Positions 39,983 to 47,967 of a DNA stretch of 64,000 nt are shown here, in pieces. The stretch is from Pseudarthrobacter sp. AL07 (GTDB lineage: Bacteria; Actinomycetota; Actinomycetes; Actinomycetales; Micrococcaceae), in assembly GCF_029960665.1 (NCBI RefSeq), contig NZ_JASBRB010000001.1:186001-250000 (forward strand), written 5' to 3'. Made by a program: the position numbers and the translations under genes. How positions within the stretch are numbered: the stretch's first letter is position 1; each line of letters begins with the position of its first letter. Under the pieces are notes generated by a model. The model had not been told where the DNA came from. It worked only from the letters and a program-made list of their open reading frames with translations, and did not search any database.

Positions 39983-41407
39983 TCAGTTGTCAAGGCACGG
40001 AGCCGCGCCGGCCGTACCCGGCGTGTTGGGCGCCCAGTGCGGGTAGGTGCGGGTGTCGTTAGCCGGAACCCAGCGGCCCGCGTCCACTACGTAGTCCCAG
40101 CCCAGGCCGGTCCGGCGGAGCTGTTCCAGGCCTGCGAGGAGCCGCTGGGCATCCTCCAGCCGGGAGCCTACGCCGAAGCTGGCCCGCAGCGAACCGGAGG
40201 GAATGCCGAGGCGCTTGAGGAGTGGGTGCGCGCAGAAGCGGCCGTCACGGAGGCCAACGCCATGCTCGGCCGACAGGTAGGCGGCCACCAGCCCGGCGTC
40301 GTATCCTGCCACGGAGAAGTTCACCACGCCGATGGTGCCGGTCTCGGCGTCCGTATCCGAGAAGATCTGGTGCACGGTGACGCCGTCGATCGTCCCGAGC
40401 CCGTCCACCAGGAATGACCGGATGGCCGCTTCGTGGGCGTGCCAGCGGTCCTGGTCCAAGGATGCGATGACCTGGGTGGCGCGTGCCAGGGTAGCCGCAC
40501 CCAGGACGTTGGGGGAGCCTCCCTCGTGCCGGGCCGGGCCGGTGGCCCAGCTGACGCCGTCGAGCTTGGCCTCGCGGACGGCGCCGCCGCCGGCCAGGTG
40601 GGGAGTACCGGCGTCGAGCCAGTCCGTGCGGCCCACCAGGACCCCGGAGCCGAAGGGCGCGTAGAGCTTGTGGCCGGAGAAGGCGAGGTAGTCGACGTCG
40701 TCGGTGCTGATATTGATGCGTCGGTGCGGCGCCAACTGCGCGGCGTCCACCACGATCCGCGCCCCGTACTCATGGGCGAGGGCGGCCAGGGCCTTGACCG
40801 GCAGGATCTCGCCGGTGACGTTGGAGGCGCCCGTGACCGCGAGGAGACTGACGTTGCCTTGCCCAAGTTCGGCGCGCAGGACCTCAAGGGTCCCCACGAT
40901 GGTGTCCGCGGCGACGACGCTGCGGTGCCGGACGCCCTGCCACGGCAGGAGGTTGGCGTGGTGCTCGATGTCCAGGTAGAGGACATCTCCATCCGGCCGG
41001 CCATCTGTCGCTGGCAGGCAACCTGCGAGCAGGTTCAGCGAGTCGGTGGTGTTTCGGGTGAAGATGACGGAGTCGTCCGGGCGTCCGCCCACAAAATCGC
41101 GCACGATGTTCCGGGCGTTCTCGTAGACAGAGGTGCTGATCTGCGACGCAAAGCCTGCGCCGCGGTGGACGCTGGCGTAGAACGGCAGGATCTCGTTGAG
41201 GTAGGCGGACACCACGGAGAGGGCAGGAGCGGATGCGCCGTAGTCCAGGTTTGCGTAGCGGACATGGCCTCCCTGGATCAACGGTGCCTGGATTTCCGCG
41301 CCGGTGACGGCGGAAAGGGGGCGTCCGGAGACGGCAGCGGCATCGTGGATCAGCGCAGCGGCGTTGTTGGGGGAAAAACTGGCGGGGGAGACGGTGGCAG
41401 TTGTCAA
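39983..41407 (-). CDS. Class V aminotransferase, cysteine desulfurase-like
   Basis: 474 residues, fold type I PLP enzyme. It contains NLDYGASAPALS at the N-terminus, FTRNTTDSLNLLAG, VVDAAQLAPHRRI with the PLP Asp, and FSGHKLYAPFGSGVLVGR with the lysine that binds PLP. It is longer than IscS/SufS and lacks an obvious catalytic-Cys loop of the desulfurase type. It starts TTG 41407 with GAGG six bases upstream. The 5' leader contains a SAM-IV riboswitch and a terminator hairpin, so it should be repressed when SAM is plentiful, which points to sulfur amino acid metabolism. The exact reaction is unknown. Confidence 0.86.
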   Translation of the reverse strand: MTTATVSPASFSPNNAAALIHDAAAVSGRPLSAVTGAEIQAPLIQGGHVRYANLDYGASAPALSVVSAYLNEILPFYASVHRGAGFASQISTSVYENARNIVRDFVGGRPDDSVIFTRNTTDSLNLLAGCLPATDGRPDGDVLYLDIEHHANLLPWQGVRHRSVVAADTIVGTLEVLRAELGQGNVSLLAVTGASNVTGEILPVKALAALAHEYGARIVVDAAQLAPHRRINISTDDVDYLAFSGHKLYAPFGSGVLVGRTDWLDAGTPHLAGGGAVREAKLDGVSWATGPARHEGGSPNVLGAATLARATQVIASLDQDRWHAHEAAIRSFLVDGLGTIDGVTVHQIFSDTDAETGTIGVVNFSVAGYDAGLVAAYLSAEHGVGLRDGRFCAHPLLKRLGIPSGSLRASFGVGSRLEDAQRLLAGLEQLRRTGLGWDYVVDAGRWVPANDTRTYPHWAPNTPGTAGAAPCLDN

Positions 41408-41421
41408 GGAGACCTCACTCT

Positions 41422-41447
41422 AAAAGGACTCCCGGTACCGGGAATCC
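41422..41447 (-). terminator. Attenuator hairpin at the end of the SAM-IV riboswitch
   Basis: On the minus strand the RNA reads GGAUUCCC, a six-base loop, GGGAGUCC, then UUUU: an 8-bp stem with one U-G pair (41426-41447) followed by a U-run (41422-41425). The 5' arm overlaps the conserved 3' end of the riboswitch (to 41441), so ligand binding and terminator formation can be exclusive or coupled. Confidence 0.7.
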
Positions 41448-41556
41448 GCGCTTGCCGTGTCCATTCCGGACCGGCCTGGTCGTCACCCGGGGCACCCCAC
41501 CGCGAATGGAGGGTTGCCGGCCAGCAAACCGGGGTTTAGCGCTGGCACTCGTGACC
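41441..41556 (-). ncRNA. SAM-IV riboswitch
   Basis: Read on the minus strand the segment starts GGTCACGAGTGCCAGC, continues through GCTGGCCGGCAACCCTCC and GGTGGGGTGCCCCGGGTGA, and ends GGCAAGCGCGGATTCC. This matches nearly base for base the SAM-IV aptamer I know from mycobacteria and streptomycetes, including the binding-core purines and the pseudoknot strand GCGCGG. It binds S-adenosylmethionine and lies 34 bases upstream of the TTG of the class V aminotransferase. Confidence 0.96.
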
Positions 41557-41657
41557 TGTTAAGAGCGTAGAACATGTGCCGGGGCGAGAAGGAAGCCCGC
41601 CCCAATGTTAAGGGCTTTGTTACGCACGTTTGAGGAATGGAATATTTGTCGAAGATA

Positions 41658-41695
41658 CGACGGCGGAGCCCCCAATCAGGGGGCGTCCGCCGTCG
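41658..41695. terminator. Terminator hairpin between hisN and the riboswitch
   Basis: CGACGGCGGA pairs with TCCGCCGTCG, extended inside by GCCCCC/GGGGGC with one bulged G and a five-base loop: 16 bp in all. It ends the minus-strand hisN transcript before the SAM-IV leader. No long T-run. Confidence 0.7.
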
Positions 41696-41712
41696 ATAAT
41701 TCGTAAAACGAT

Positions 41713-42525
41713 CTAAAGAAGGTCGTCCAGATCCGGGTTCAGCCGCTTGAGGACTTCGGAGTGCAGGATGGAATTCGTGGCCAGGGCGTTGCCGCCGAAC
41801 GGTCCGTCCTGGCCCTCCAGGGAGGTGAAGCGGCCGCCGGCTTCCACCACGATGGGCACCAAAGCGGCCATGTCGTACAGATTCAGTTCCGGTTCGCAGG
41901 CGATGTCCACGGCACCTTCGGCCACCATGCAGTAGGACCAGAAATCGCCATAGGCGCGTGTTCGCCACACGTCTTCGGTCAGTCCCAGGAATTCATCCAG
42001 GTTGCCGCGTTCCTTCCAGCCGCCCAGGCTGGAATAAGACAGGGAGGCATCCGAGAGCTTGGAGACGTCCGAGACCCGGAGCCGCGTTGCGGCGGCGAGG
42101 GACTTGCCCATGTAGGCTCCGGAACCCTTGGCGGCCCACCAGCGCTTGCCCAGCGCGGGTGCACTGACCACTCCCACCACGGGTTCGCCTTCGTCCACGA
42201 GGGCTATCAGTGTGGCCCACACCGGGACGCCGCGGACAAAGTTCTTTGTGCCGTCGATGGGATCAATGATCCAGCGGCGGGAGCCATGGCCCGAACTGCC
42301 GAATTCCTCGCCCAGCACGGCGTCGCGGGGACGCGAGCGGGATAGTTGGCCGCGGATGGCTTCCTCCGCGGACTTGTCCGCGTCCGTGACCGGCGTCAGG
42401 TCCGGCTTGGTCTCGATGCGGAGGTCCAGTGCCTTGAAGCGGCTCATGGTCTGGTCATCCACGGAATCTGCCAGCACATGGGCAAGGCGCAGGTCATCGT
42501 TGTAGCTCGAAGCGGGTTGGATCAT
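41713..42525 (-). CDS. hisN: Histidinol-phosphatase, inositol monophosphatase family
   Basis: 270 residues. [15 protein letters not shown] is the DPIDGT metal-binding motif, preceded by LGEEFG (the E-E metal ligands) and followed by the conserved C-terminal [18 protein letters not shown] motif. In actinobacteria this group is HisN, removing phosphate from histidinol phosphate in histidine synthesis; a general inositol-phosphatase role is the alternative. It starts ATG 42525, without a clear ribosome site. rsgA and aroA lie just upstream on the same strand. Confidence 0.88.
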   Translation of the reverse strand: MIQPASSYNDDLRLAHVLADSVDDQTMSRFKALDLRIETKPDLTPVTDADKSAEEAIRGQLSRSRPRDAVLGEEFGSSGHGSRRWIIDPIDGTKNFVRGVPVWATLIALVDEGEPVVGVVSAPALGKRWWAAKGSGAYMGKSLAAATRLRVSDVSKLSDASLSYSSLGGWKERGNLDEFLGLTEDVWRTRAYGDFWSYCMVAEGAVDIACEPELNLYDMAALVPIVVEAGGRFTSLEGQDGPFGGNALATNSILHSEVLKRLNPDLDDLL

Positions 42526-42579
42526 GGTTACAAACTACCGTCTCCGGGCCGTGGGGTTGGGGACGTCGGCTTTTGGCCG

Positions 42580-43695
42580 CTAGCTTATGCTGCCCAGTTC
42601 CTTGGTTTCCTGGCCAACCAGGCGCGGATCAGTGCCGAGCAGCCGCCGCAGGGATGCTAGCCGGGCCGGGCCGGTGGGGCCCGCTTGACCGGCCGCCACC
42701 CAGGAATCCACGCCGCAGTTGACAGCCGCGGTGTTGTGCTTGCAGCCACGCTCGCAGGCATCCGTGCCCGGTTCCAGGTCCGGGAAGGACCGCAGGATCC
42801 GGTCAGGGTCCACATGGGCCAGGCCGAACGAACGGATGCCAGGGGTATCGATGATCCAGCTTCCGGCGGGAGCTCCCGTCAGCTTCAGGGCAAGGGCCGA
42901 CGACGACGTGTGGCGGCCGCGGCCTGTCACCGCGTTCACGCCACCGGTAGCCCGTTCGGCCCCGGTGAGCGCATTGACCATGGTGGACTTGCCCACGCCG
43001 GAATGGCCCAGCATCACCGAGACCTTGCCCTCGAGGTACGCGCGGAGTTGCGAAACCGCGTCTCCGTCCAGGCGGGCAGAGAGGCCATCATCGGAGCGGG
43101 CATCAATACCTGAGGCCTCGGAGTCCGACGTACGGCTGATGATCACCGGGAAGTCCAGGTGTTCGTAGTTGGACAACAGTTCCGCCGGATCCTTGACATC
43201 CGCCTTGGTGACGAGCAGCAGCGGCTCGATGCCGGCGTCGTAGGCGGCCACCAGGGCGCGGTCAATGAAGCCAGTGCGTGGCTCCGGGTTTGCGGCGGCC
43301 ACCACCACCACCAGCTGATCGGCGTTGGCCACCACCGCACGCTCGATCGGATCGGTGTCATCGGCGCTGCGGCGCAGCAGGGTTCTGCGGTCCTGGATCC
43401 GGACCAGCCGGGCCAGCGTGTCGGGCTCCCCGGACACATCGCCGACGAGGGAGACGAAGTCGCCGGCCACCACAGGGGAGCGGCGCAGTTCGCGGGCCCT
43501 CGCGGCGATAATGATCCGTTCGTCGCCCGAGTCCTCACCGACGACGGCGGTGTACCGGCCGCGGTCCACGGTGATGATGCGGCCCGTCACAGCGTCGTCG
43601 TGGCTGGGGCGGTCCTTCGTGCGCGGCCTGGAGCCCTTTTTGCTGGGCCGGATCCGGACGTCGGACTCGTCCCAGGAATCAGTGCTGCGTGCCAC
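42580..43695 (-). CDS. rsgA: Ribosome small-subunit-dependent GTPase RsgA
   Basis: 371 residues from GTG 43695, which has GGAAGG eight bases upstream; the frame extends further back but only within aroA. The circularly permuted order is seen: an OB-type domain, then G4 (TKAD), then G1 GHSGVGKST, then G3 DTPG, and a C-terminal zinc knuckle CERGCKHNTAAVNC. It matures the 30S subunit. Its start overlaps the end of aroA by 17 bases, an unusual pairing that is conserved in Arthrobacter-type genomes as far as I recall. Confidence 0.94.
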   Translation of the reverse strand: MARSTDSWDESDVRIRPSKKGSRPRTKDRPSHDDAVTGRIITVDRGRYTAVVGEDSGDERIIIAARARELRRSPVVAGDFVSLVGDVSGEPDTLARLVRIQDRRTLLRRSADDTDPIERAVVANADQLVVVVAAANPEPRTGFIDRALVAAYDAGIEPLLLVTKADVKDPAELLSNYEHLDFPVIISRTSDSEASGIDARSDDGLSARLDGDAVSQLRAYLEGKVSVMLGHSGVGKSTMVNALTGAERATGGVNAVTGRGRHTSSSALALKLTGAPAGSWIIDTPGIRSFGLAHVDPDRILRSFPDLEPGTDACERGCKHNTAAVNCGVDSWVAAGQAGPTGPARLASLRRLLGTDPRLVGQETKELGSIS

Positions 43696-45079
43696 CAGCG
43701 GAACCTTCCGTGGCGTCACCGGCGGCGACGCCCTGAGTGAGCATGTCCGCCCACATCTGCGGGAACTCCGGCATGGTCTTAGCCGTGGTGGCGATGTCCT
43801 GGACCTCGATGCCCTGCACCGCCAGGCCAAGGATGGCGCCGGCGGTGGCCATCCTGTGGTCCGCGTAGCTGTGGACGACGCCGGCGTGCAGCTTTGCCGG
43901 GCGGATCACCAGGCCGTCGCTGGTCTCCTCCGCGTCGCCGCCGAGGCGGTTGATTTCGGTGACCAGCGCGGCCAGCCGGTCCGTCTCGTGGCCGCGAAGG
44001 TGCGCGATGCCGGTCAGCCGTGAAGTTCCGGTGGCCAGGGCGCAGAGGGCCGCCACGGTGGGGGCGAGCTCGCTGGTTTCGTGAAAATCCGAGCCCTTGA
44101 TCTCTGACCCGCCGGTGACGGTCAGGACGCCGTCAGCGAGGCTGACGTCTGCGCCCATGTCCGCCAGGATGCTGCGCCAGAGGTCCCCCACCTGGGTGGT
44201 GCCGGTGGGCCAGTCCGGGATCCGTACGGTGCCGCCGGAGGCCAATGCTGCGGCCAGGAACGGGCCGGCGTTGGAGAGGTCCTGCTCGATGCGCTGATCA
44301 AAAGCACGGATGGGGCCGGGTGCCACCACCCAGTGGTTCGGCACGGAATCGTCCACGGTCACGCCGACGCCGCGAAGTACGGAAACCGTCATGTTGATGT
44401 GGTCCAAGCTGGGCACCGGTTTGCCCACATGCTCCAGGTGGAGTCCGTCGGTGAACCGGGCGCCGACCAGCAGGAGGGCCGAGACGAACTGGGACGACGC
44501 GCTGGCGTCGATCACCAGGTGGCCGCCCCGGACTTCCCCGGTGCCCTCGACGGTGAACGGCAGCGATGAGGGGGTCCCGCCGTCGTCCGCGGTCAGTGCC
44601 ACTCCGAGGGCTTTCAGGGCCTCGATGATGGTGCCCATGGGGCGCTTCCGGGCGTGGGTGTCGCCGTCGAACACGCTCACGCCGTTGCGCAACGCGGCAA
44701 GGGGCGGAACAAAACGCATCACTGTTCCGGCGAGGCCGCAGTCAATGTGCGTGCTTGATGACGGCGCCTCCTGGCTCAGGGGCGTGACCTCAAGGTCCGG
44801 CCCGTACGCTCCGTCGCCGGGCACCTCTGTGATGGTGGCTCCCAGCTGGCGGAGGGCATCGATCATCAATGCGGAGTCCCGGGAATGCAGGGGTGCGCGG
44901 AGCCGGGACGGCCCGTCAGCCAGCGCAGCCAGGACCAGGAACCTGTTGGTCAGGGACTTTGAGCCAGGCACCGTGACGGTGGCGTTGATGGGCCTGCTGG
45001 CGAAGGGAGCCGGCCAGTGCGGAACGGTGTCGGTGGAGCTGTGTGAGTCGGTGGCTGCGGGCGGGGTGGAACCGGTCAT
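43679..45079 (-). CDS. aroA: 3-phosphoshikimate 1-carboxyvinyltransferase (EPSP synthase)
   Basis: 466 residues, full length. It contains VPGSKSLTNRFLVLAALA near residue 40, the substrate-binding loop of EPSP synthases, and DCGLAGTVMRFVPPLAAL where the conserved TAMR-type block lies. It catalyses the sixth step of the shikimate pathway. The N-terminal 30 residues are Ser/Thr/Pro-rich and may be an extension. ATG 45079 follows the DoxX gene stop by 6 bases, so DoxX, aroA, rsgA and possibly hisN form a minus-strand operon. Confidence 0.95.
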   Translation of the reverse strand: MTGSTPPAATDSHSSTDTVPHWPAPFASRPINATVTVPGSKSLTNRFLVLAALADGPSRLRAPLHSRDSALMIDALRQLGATITEVPGDGAYGPDLEVTPLSQEAPSSSTHIDCGLAGTVMRFVPPLAALRNGVSVFDGDTHARKRPMGTIIEALKALGVALTADDGGTPSSLPFTVEGTGEVRGGHLVIDASASSQFVSALLLVGARFTDGLHLEHVGKPVPSLDHINMTVSVLRGVGVTVDDSVPNHWVVAPGPIRAFDQRIEQDLSNAGPFLAAALASGGTVRIPDWPTGTTQVGDLWRSILADMGADVSLADGVLTVTGGSEIKGSDFHETSELAPTVAALCALATGTSRLTGIAHLRGHETDRLAALVTEINRLGGDAEETSDGLVIRPAKLHAGVVHSYADHRMATAGAILGLAVQGIEVQDIATTAKTMPEFPQMWADMLTQGVAAGDATEGSAGGTQH

Positions 45080-45085
45080 CCGTCC

Positions 45086-45622
45086 TTACGCCCCCGTTGC
45101 GTGTTCCACGGCGCGGCGCACGGCCTTGTCCGCCTTGTGGAACTTTTGGCCGGTGGTCTTCCGCGCACCTGCAGCAGACTTCCGTGCGTCTGCGGCGAGA
45201 TGCTCGGCACGCCAGGCCAGGCCGGGCTTGCCGGCGGTGTCCACTGAGGCCAGCAGGGCGCCGCCGCTGAGGGAGACGTTCTTGAGCAGCTGGTTCCGGC
45301 GGGCCTGGCGGCCTTCCTTGGTGCTGATGTCCGCGCTGCGCCACTCCACAAAGGTATTAAGGAGGGAGATGACGGTCAGCAGTGATGCCGAGAGGCGACT
45401 GAACTTGCCCAGGCCGAACAGTATGCCGGCACCCACCTGCGTTCCGCCTATCACGCGTGCCAGCATCTTCTCGTCGGCCTGGAACGGCAGCGACGCGGCC
45501 GCCTTCTGCAGGAGCGGCGAGAGCTGGGTGGCGGTGTCATCGGCGTTTTTCAGCTTGTCCAGTCCGGCGACGACGAAACTGGAAGCCAGCATGGGGCGGG
45601 CGAGAGTACGGACAAAGGACAT
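45086..45622 (-). CDS. DoxX-family membrane protein
   Basis: 178 residues from ATG 45622, with AGGAGG six bases upstream. There are four predicted membrane segments in the first 120 residues, with RPMLASSFVVAGLDKLKN as the DoxX signature. The C-terminal 50 residues are basic (GARKTTGQKFHKADKAVRRA). DoxX proteins are linked to quinone or sulfur redox chemistry and to oxidative stress (MRC complex in mycobacteria), but this has no fixed role. It is divergent from sigH. Confidence 0.86.
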   Translation of the reverse strand: MSFVRTLARPMLASSFVVAGLDKLKNADDTATQLSPLLQKAAASLPFQADEKMLARVIGGTQVGAGILFGLGKFSRLSASLLTVISLLNTFVEWRSADISTKEGRQARRNQLLKNVSLSGGALLASVDTAGKPGLAWRAEHLAADARKSAAGARKTTGQKFHKADKAVRRAVEHATGA

Positions 45623-45938
45623 GGATTTCCTCCTGGCTGGACGAACCGCACCGAATGCGGCGGAGTCCGTTCTAGTCTTGCACTTTTGAGGAATATTTGC
45701 CTGCCGCCAGCGGTTATGAATTGCGGGTCCGCCGAACACCGGACAAATCGACACACCATGGATTGCCGGGCAGATATTTGCCTGCAACGCCCTGGCCTGA
45801 GACAGAGTGGAGTTGCCCTTGAGGTTACTGAAGGACGGGACGGAACCCACCGGGCCCGTGGCGCTGCAGACTCTGGAATCCGATCTTCCGGAGTACGGAA
45901 CACCACGTGCCAGGGCCGTCACAGTAGACTTGAACGCA
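45623..45938. other. Divergent intergenic region between DoxX and sigH
   Basis: 316 bases without an established gene. They contain a candidate SigH-type promoter (45690-45715), an in-frame extension of sigH open from 45807, and a TAGACT (45925-45930) just before the downstream sigH ATG. The DoxX promoter must be here as well, but I find no clear -35/-10 for it. Confidence 0.6.
45690..45715 (+). promoter_or_regulatory. Candidate SigH/SigR-type promoter upstream of sigH
   Basis: GGAAT at 45690-45694 and GTT at 45713-45715 are separated by exactly 18 bases, the known actinobacterial SigR/SigH consensus GGAAT-N18-GTT. It points at sigH, consistent with autoregulation as in Streptomyces sigR. 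Transcription would start near 45722. Confidence 0.6.
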
Positions 45939-46763
45939 ATGAGCACCCTGGATCCGGCCCTCGAGGCCATGTATGAGGCATCCGAACGCGGAGCCAAATC
46001 AAGCAGCGACGCCACTGCCAGCAGCGATGCGCCGGCAGGGAGCGACCCGCAGCCGGAAGCGGAAGTCCCTGCGACCGTTGAGGCTGTGTCCGCTGATCCT
46101 GTGAGTGCCGAGCCTGTGTCCGCTGAGCAGCCCGTGGACGTGGCCACCGAATCGGCGGACGAACGCCGGGTCCGTTTTGAGCGTGATGCCATGCAGTACG
46201 TGGATCAGCTGTACTCGGCCGCCATGCGCATGGCAAGGAACCCTGCCGACGCGGAAGACCTCGTCCAAGAGGCTTACACCAAGGCGTTCTCAGCGTTCCA
46301 CCAGTACAAGCCCGGTACCAACCTCAAGGCCTGGCTGTACCGCATCCTGACCAACACGTACATCAACCTGTACCGCAAGCGGCAGCGCGAACCGCTGCAG
46401 TCGAACTCGGACACCATCGAGGACTGGCAGCTTGCCAGGGCTGAGTCGCACACGTCCCGCGGCCTGCGTTCAGCCGAGGCTGAGGCGCTGGACCACCTGC
46501 CGGACTCGGACGTCAAGCGGGCGCTCCAGTCGATCCCCGAGGAGTTCCGGCTGGCGGTGTATTTCGCTGACGTGGAGGGCTTCGCGTACAAGGAAATTTC
46601 AGACATTATGAACACCCCTATCGGGACGGTGATGTCCCGGCTCCACCGCGGCCGGAAAATGTTGCGGGACATGCTGGCGGATTATGCCGCCGAACGAGGA
46701 TTCAAAGGCGCCGTCGAATCACAGGACACGGCCGCGACCACAAAACAGGAGAACAGGAAATGA
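45939..46763 (+). CDS. sigH: ECF sigma factor SigH/SigR
   Basis: 274 residues from ATG 45939. It has an acidic, Ser/Ala/Glu/Pro-rich N-terminal part (about 1-75), then sigma region 2 ([29 protein letters not shown]...) and region 4 ([17 protein letters not shown], then [13 protein letters not shown]). Group: thiol-oxidative-stress sigma SigR/SigH. The frame remains open upstream to GTG 45807, with TTG 45819 preceded by GGAG, so a form about 40 residues longer is possible. TAGACT at 45925-45930 just before the ATG would give a leaderless message for the short form. The end overlaps the anti-sigma gene by 4 bases. Confidence 0.9.
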   Translation: MSTLDPALEAMYEASERGAKSSSDATASSDAPAGSDPQPEAEVPATVEAVSADPVSAEPVSAEQPVDVATESADERRVRFERDAMQYVDQLYSAAMRMARNPADAEDLVQEAYTKAFSAFHQYKPGTNLKAWLYRILTNTYINLYRKRQREPLQSNSDTIEDWQLARAESHTSRGLRSAEAEALDHLPDSDVKRALQSIPEEFRLAVYFADVEGFAYKEISDIMNTPIGTVMSRLHRGRKMLRDMLADYAAERGFKGAVESQDTAATTKQENRK

Positions 46764-47020
46764 GCGACTGCCAGGGATTGGGCGACTGCGATGACGCCCG
46801 GATGCAACGCATCTACGAATACCTCGACGGGGCGTTGACCCGCGAGGACATCACGGAAATCAAGACCCACCTTGATGAGTGCCCTGAGTGCACCGAGCAG
46901 TACGACCTCGAGTGCGTGATCCGCACCATGGTGAAGCGCTCGTGCACCGAGGCCGCTCCGGAAAACCTGAAGAACGCCATTTTGGACCGGATCCACTCCA
47001 TCCGCCCGGTGGACGCCTGA
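46760..47020 (+). CDS. rsrA: Zinc-containing anti-sigma factor RsrA
   Basis: 86 residues. The ZAS motif is HLDECPEC (H-x3-C-x2-C), preceded by N-terminal Cys residues at 4 and 10 that could form the redox pair. In the reduced, zinc-bound state it holds SigH; oxidation of the cysteines releases it. The ATG overlaps the sigH stop, giving coupled, near-stoichiometric synthesis. It ends with a terminator at 47074. Confidence 0.95.
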   Translation: MSDCQGLGDCDDARMQRIYEYLDGALTREDITEIKTHLDECPECTEQYDLECVIRTMVKRSCTEAAPENLKNAILDRIHSIRPVDA

Positions 47021-47073
47021 CACAAGCGGCAGCCGTCTGCAGTACTGCCGGCGTAAAGAACAGCGCAAAGACG

Positions 47074-47109
47074 AAGGACCCCGGAAGCCGAGTGGCTTCC
47101 GGGGTCCTT
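47074..47109. terminator. Bidirectional terminator between rsrA and bL37
   Basis: A perfect 16-bp stem (47074-47089 with 47094-47109) with a GAGT loop between convergent genes. Short T-rich tails are seen on both sides (TTTGCTT on the plus strand, CGTCTTT on the minus strand). Confidence 0.85.
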
Positions 47110-47136
47110 TGCTTAAACCGTTTTCCAAGCTTTAGC

Positions 47137-47211
47137 TTAGGCGTTGGGGCGCTTCCCGTGGTTCGCGCCGCCACGCTTACGGTCACGACGTTTACGTGCA
47201 CGCTTGCTCAT
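47137..47211 (-). CDS. Ribosomal protein bL37 (24 residues)
   Basis: ATG 47211 is preceded by a perfect AGGAGG. The product begins MSKRARKRRDRKRGGANH and ends in GKRPNA; it is almost entirely Arg, Lys, Gly and Asn. This is the short actinobacterial 50S protein bL37, known from mycobacterial ribosome structures. It is only 75 bases long, so ordinary gene finding usually misses it. It is convergent with rsrA. Confidence 0.92.
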   Translation of the reverse strand: MSKRARKRRDRKRGGANHGKRPNA

Positions 47212-47355
47212 AGCTGGCCTCCTTAAATGTTGGTACTCAAAAGAGCTGCCCTCAAGTCTCCCACACCATGGGACACGCCGCGAAACCGAAACGGGGTGTG
47301 GCCGGGGCCAATACTGAGCGGCGGCGCCGTCCGGCGGCTTGCTCAGCCCGTCGGC

Positions 47356-47967
47356 TCAGTTAGGCAGTGAGTTGCGGATGGAGATGCGCGCCTGGTCCAG
47401 CACGGTCCTGACGGTTTCCAGTGTGAGCGCGCTGAGCGGTTGTCGGGTGGCCTGCAGCCGCAGCTCCACCCGCAGCTCGTCCCGGAACGCCTGCAGCAGC
47501 ATCTCCGCTTCCTTCAGCTCGCGGATCCCCTCCGACGGCTGGCGGCCGGCCTTCCTGAAGTCGGCGGCCCGCGCCGTGGAGCGGGCCGCCTCTGCCGTGG
47601 CCGCCAGGTCTGCCCGCAACCCGCGCATGTTGGCGCGGATATCCGCCCGCAGGTTGTCCGCCAGGCGGCGGACGGAAGCGGAAATGTCGTTCTCGACGCC
47701 GGCGAGTTCCTCCCGGCGCTTGTTGAGTTCAGCAAGTCCAGCCGTAGTGATGCGGTAGTTGGTGCGGCGGCCGACAGACTCGGTGTCGACGAGCCCCTCT
47801 TCTTCGAGTTTCCCCAGCCGCGGATAGATGGTCCCCGCGCTGGGGGAGTACGTGCCGCCGAACCGTTCGCTGAGGGCTTTGATCAGTTCATAGCCGTGTT
47901 TGGGTCCTGACTCCAGCAGCGCGAGCAGGTACAGCCGGAGTGCACCATGGGCGAACACCGGGGGCAT
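47356..47967 (-). CDS. PadR-family transcriptional regulator
   Basis: 203 residues. The N-terminal winged helix has LYLLALLESGPKHGYELIKAL and GTIYPRLGKLEEEGLV, the PadR signature. A long C-terminal helical part (res 85-203, RLADNLRADIRANMRGLRADL) is for dimerisation. It overlaps the DUF4097 gene by a few bases (ATGA) and is translated with it. Near-identical GATATATCG sites at the promoter of the pair are plausible operators, so it may be autoregulatory. The ligand is unknown. Confidence 0.9.
   Translation of the reverse strand: MPPVFAHGALRLYLLALLESGPKHGYELIKALSERFGGTYSPSAGTIYPRLGKLEEEGLVDTESVGRRTNYRITTAGLAELNKRREELAGVENDISASVRRLADNLRADIRANMRGLRADLAATAEAARSTARAADFRKAGRQPSEGIRELKEAEMLLQAFRDELRVELRLQATRQPLSALTLETVRTVLDQARISIRNSLPN

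Noticed and set aside
42580..43830. Longer rsgA start at 43830
   Set aside because: It would put 45 residues inside aroA with no match to the family; GTG 43695 has a good ribosome site.
45807..45818. GTG 45807 as main sigH start
   Set aside because: There is no Shine-Dalgarno at 45807; TTG 45819 is better for a long form and ATG 45939 for the main form.
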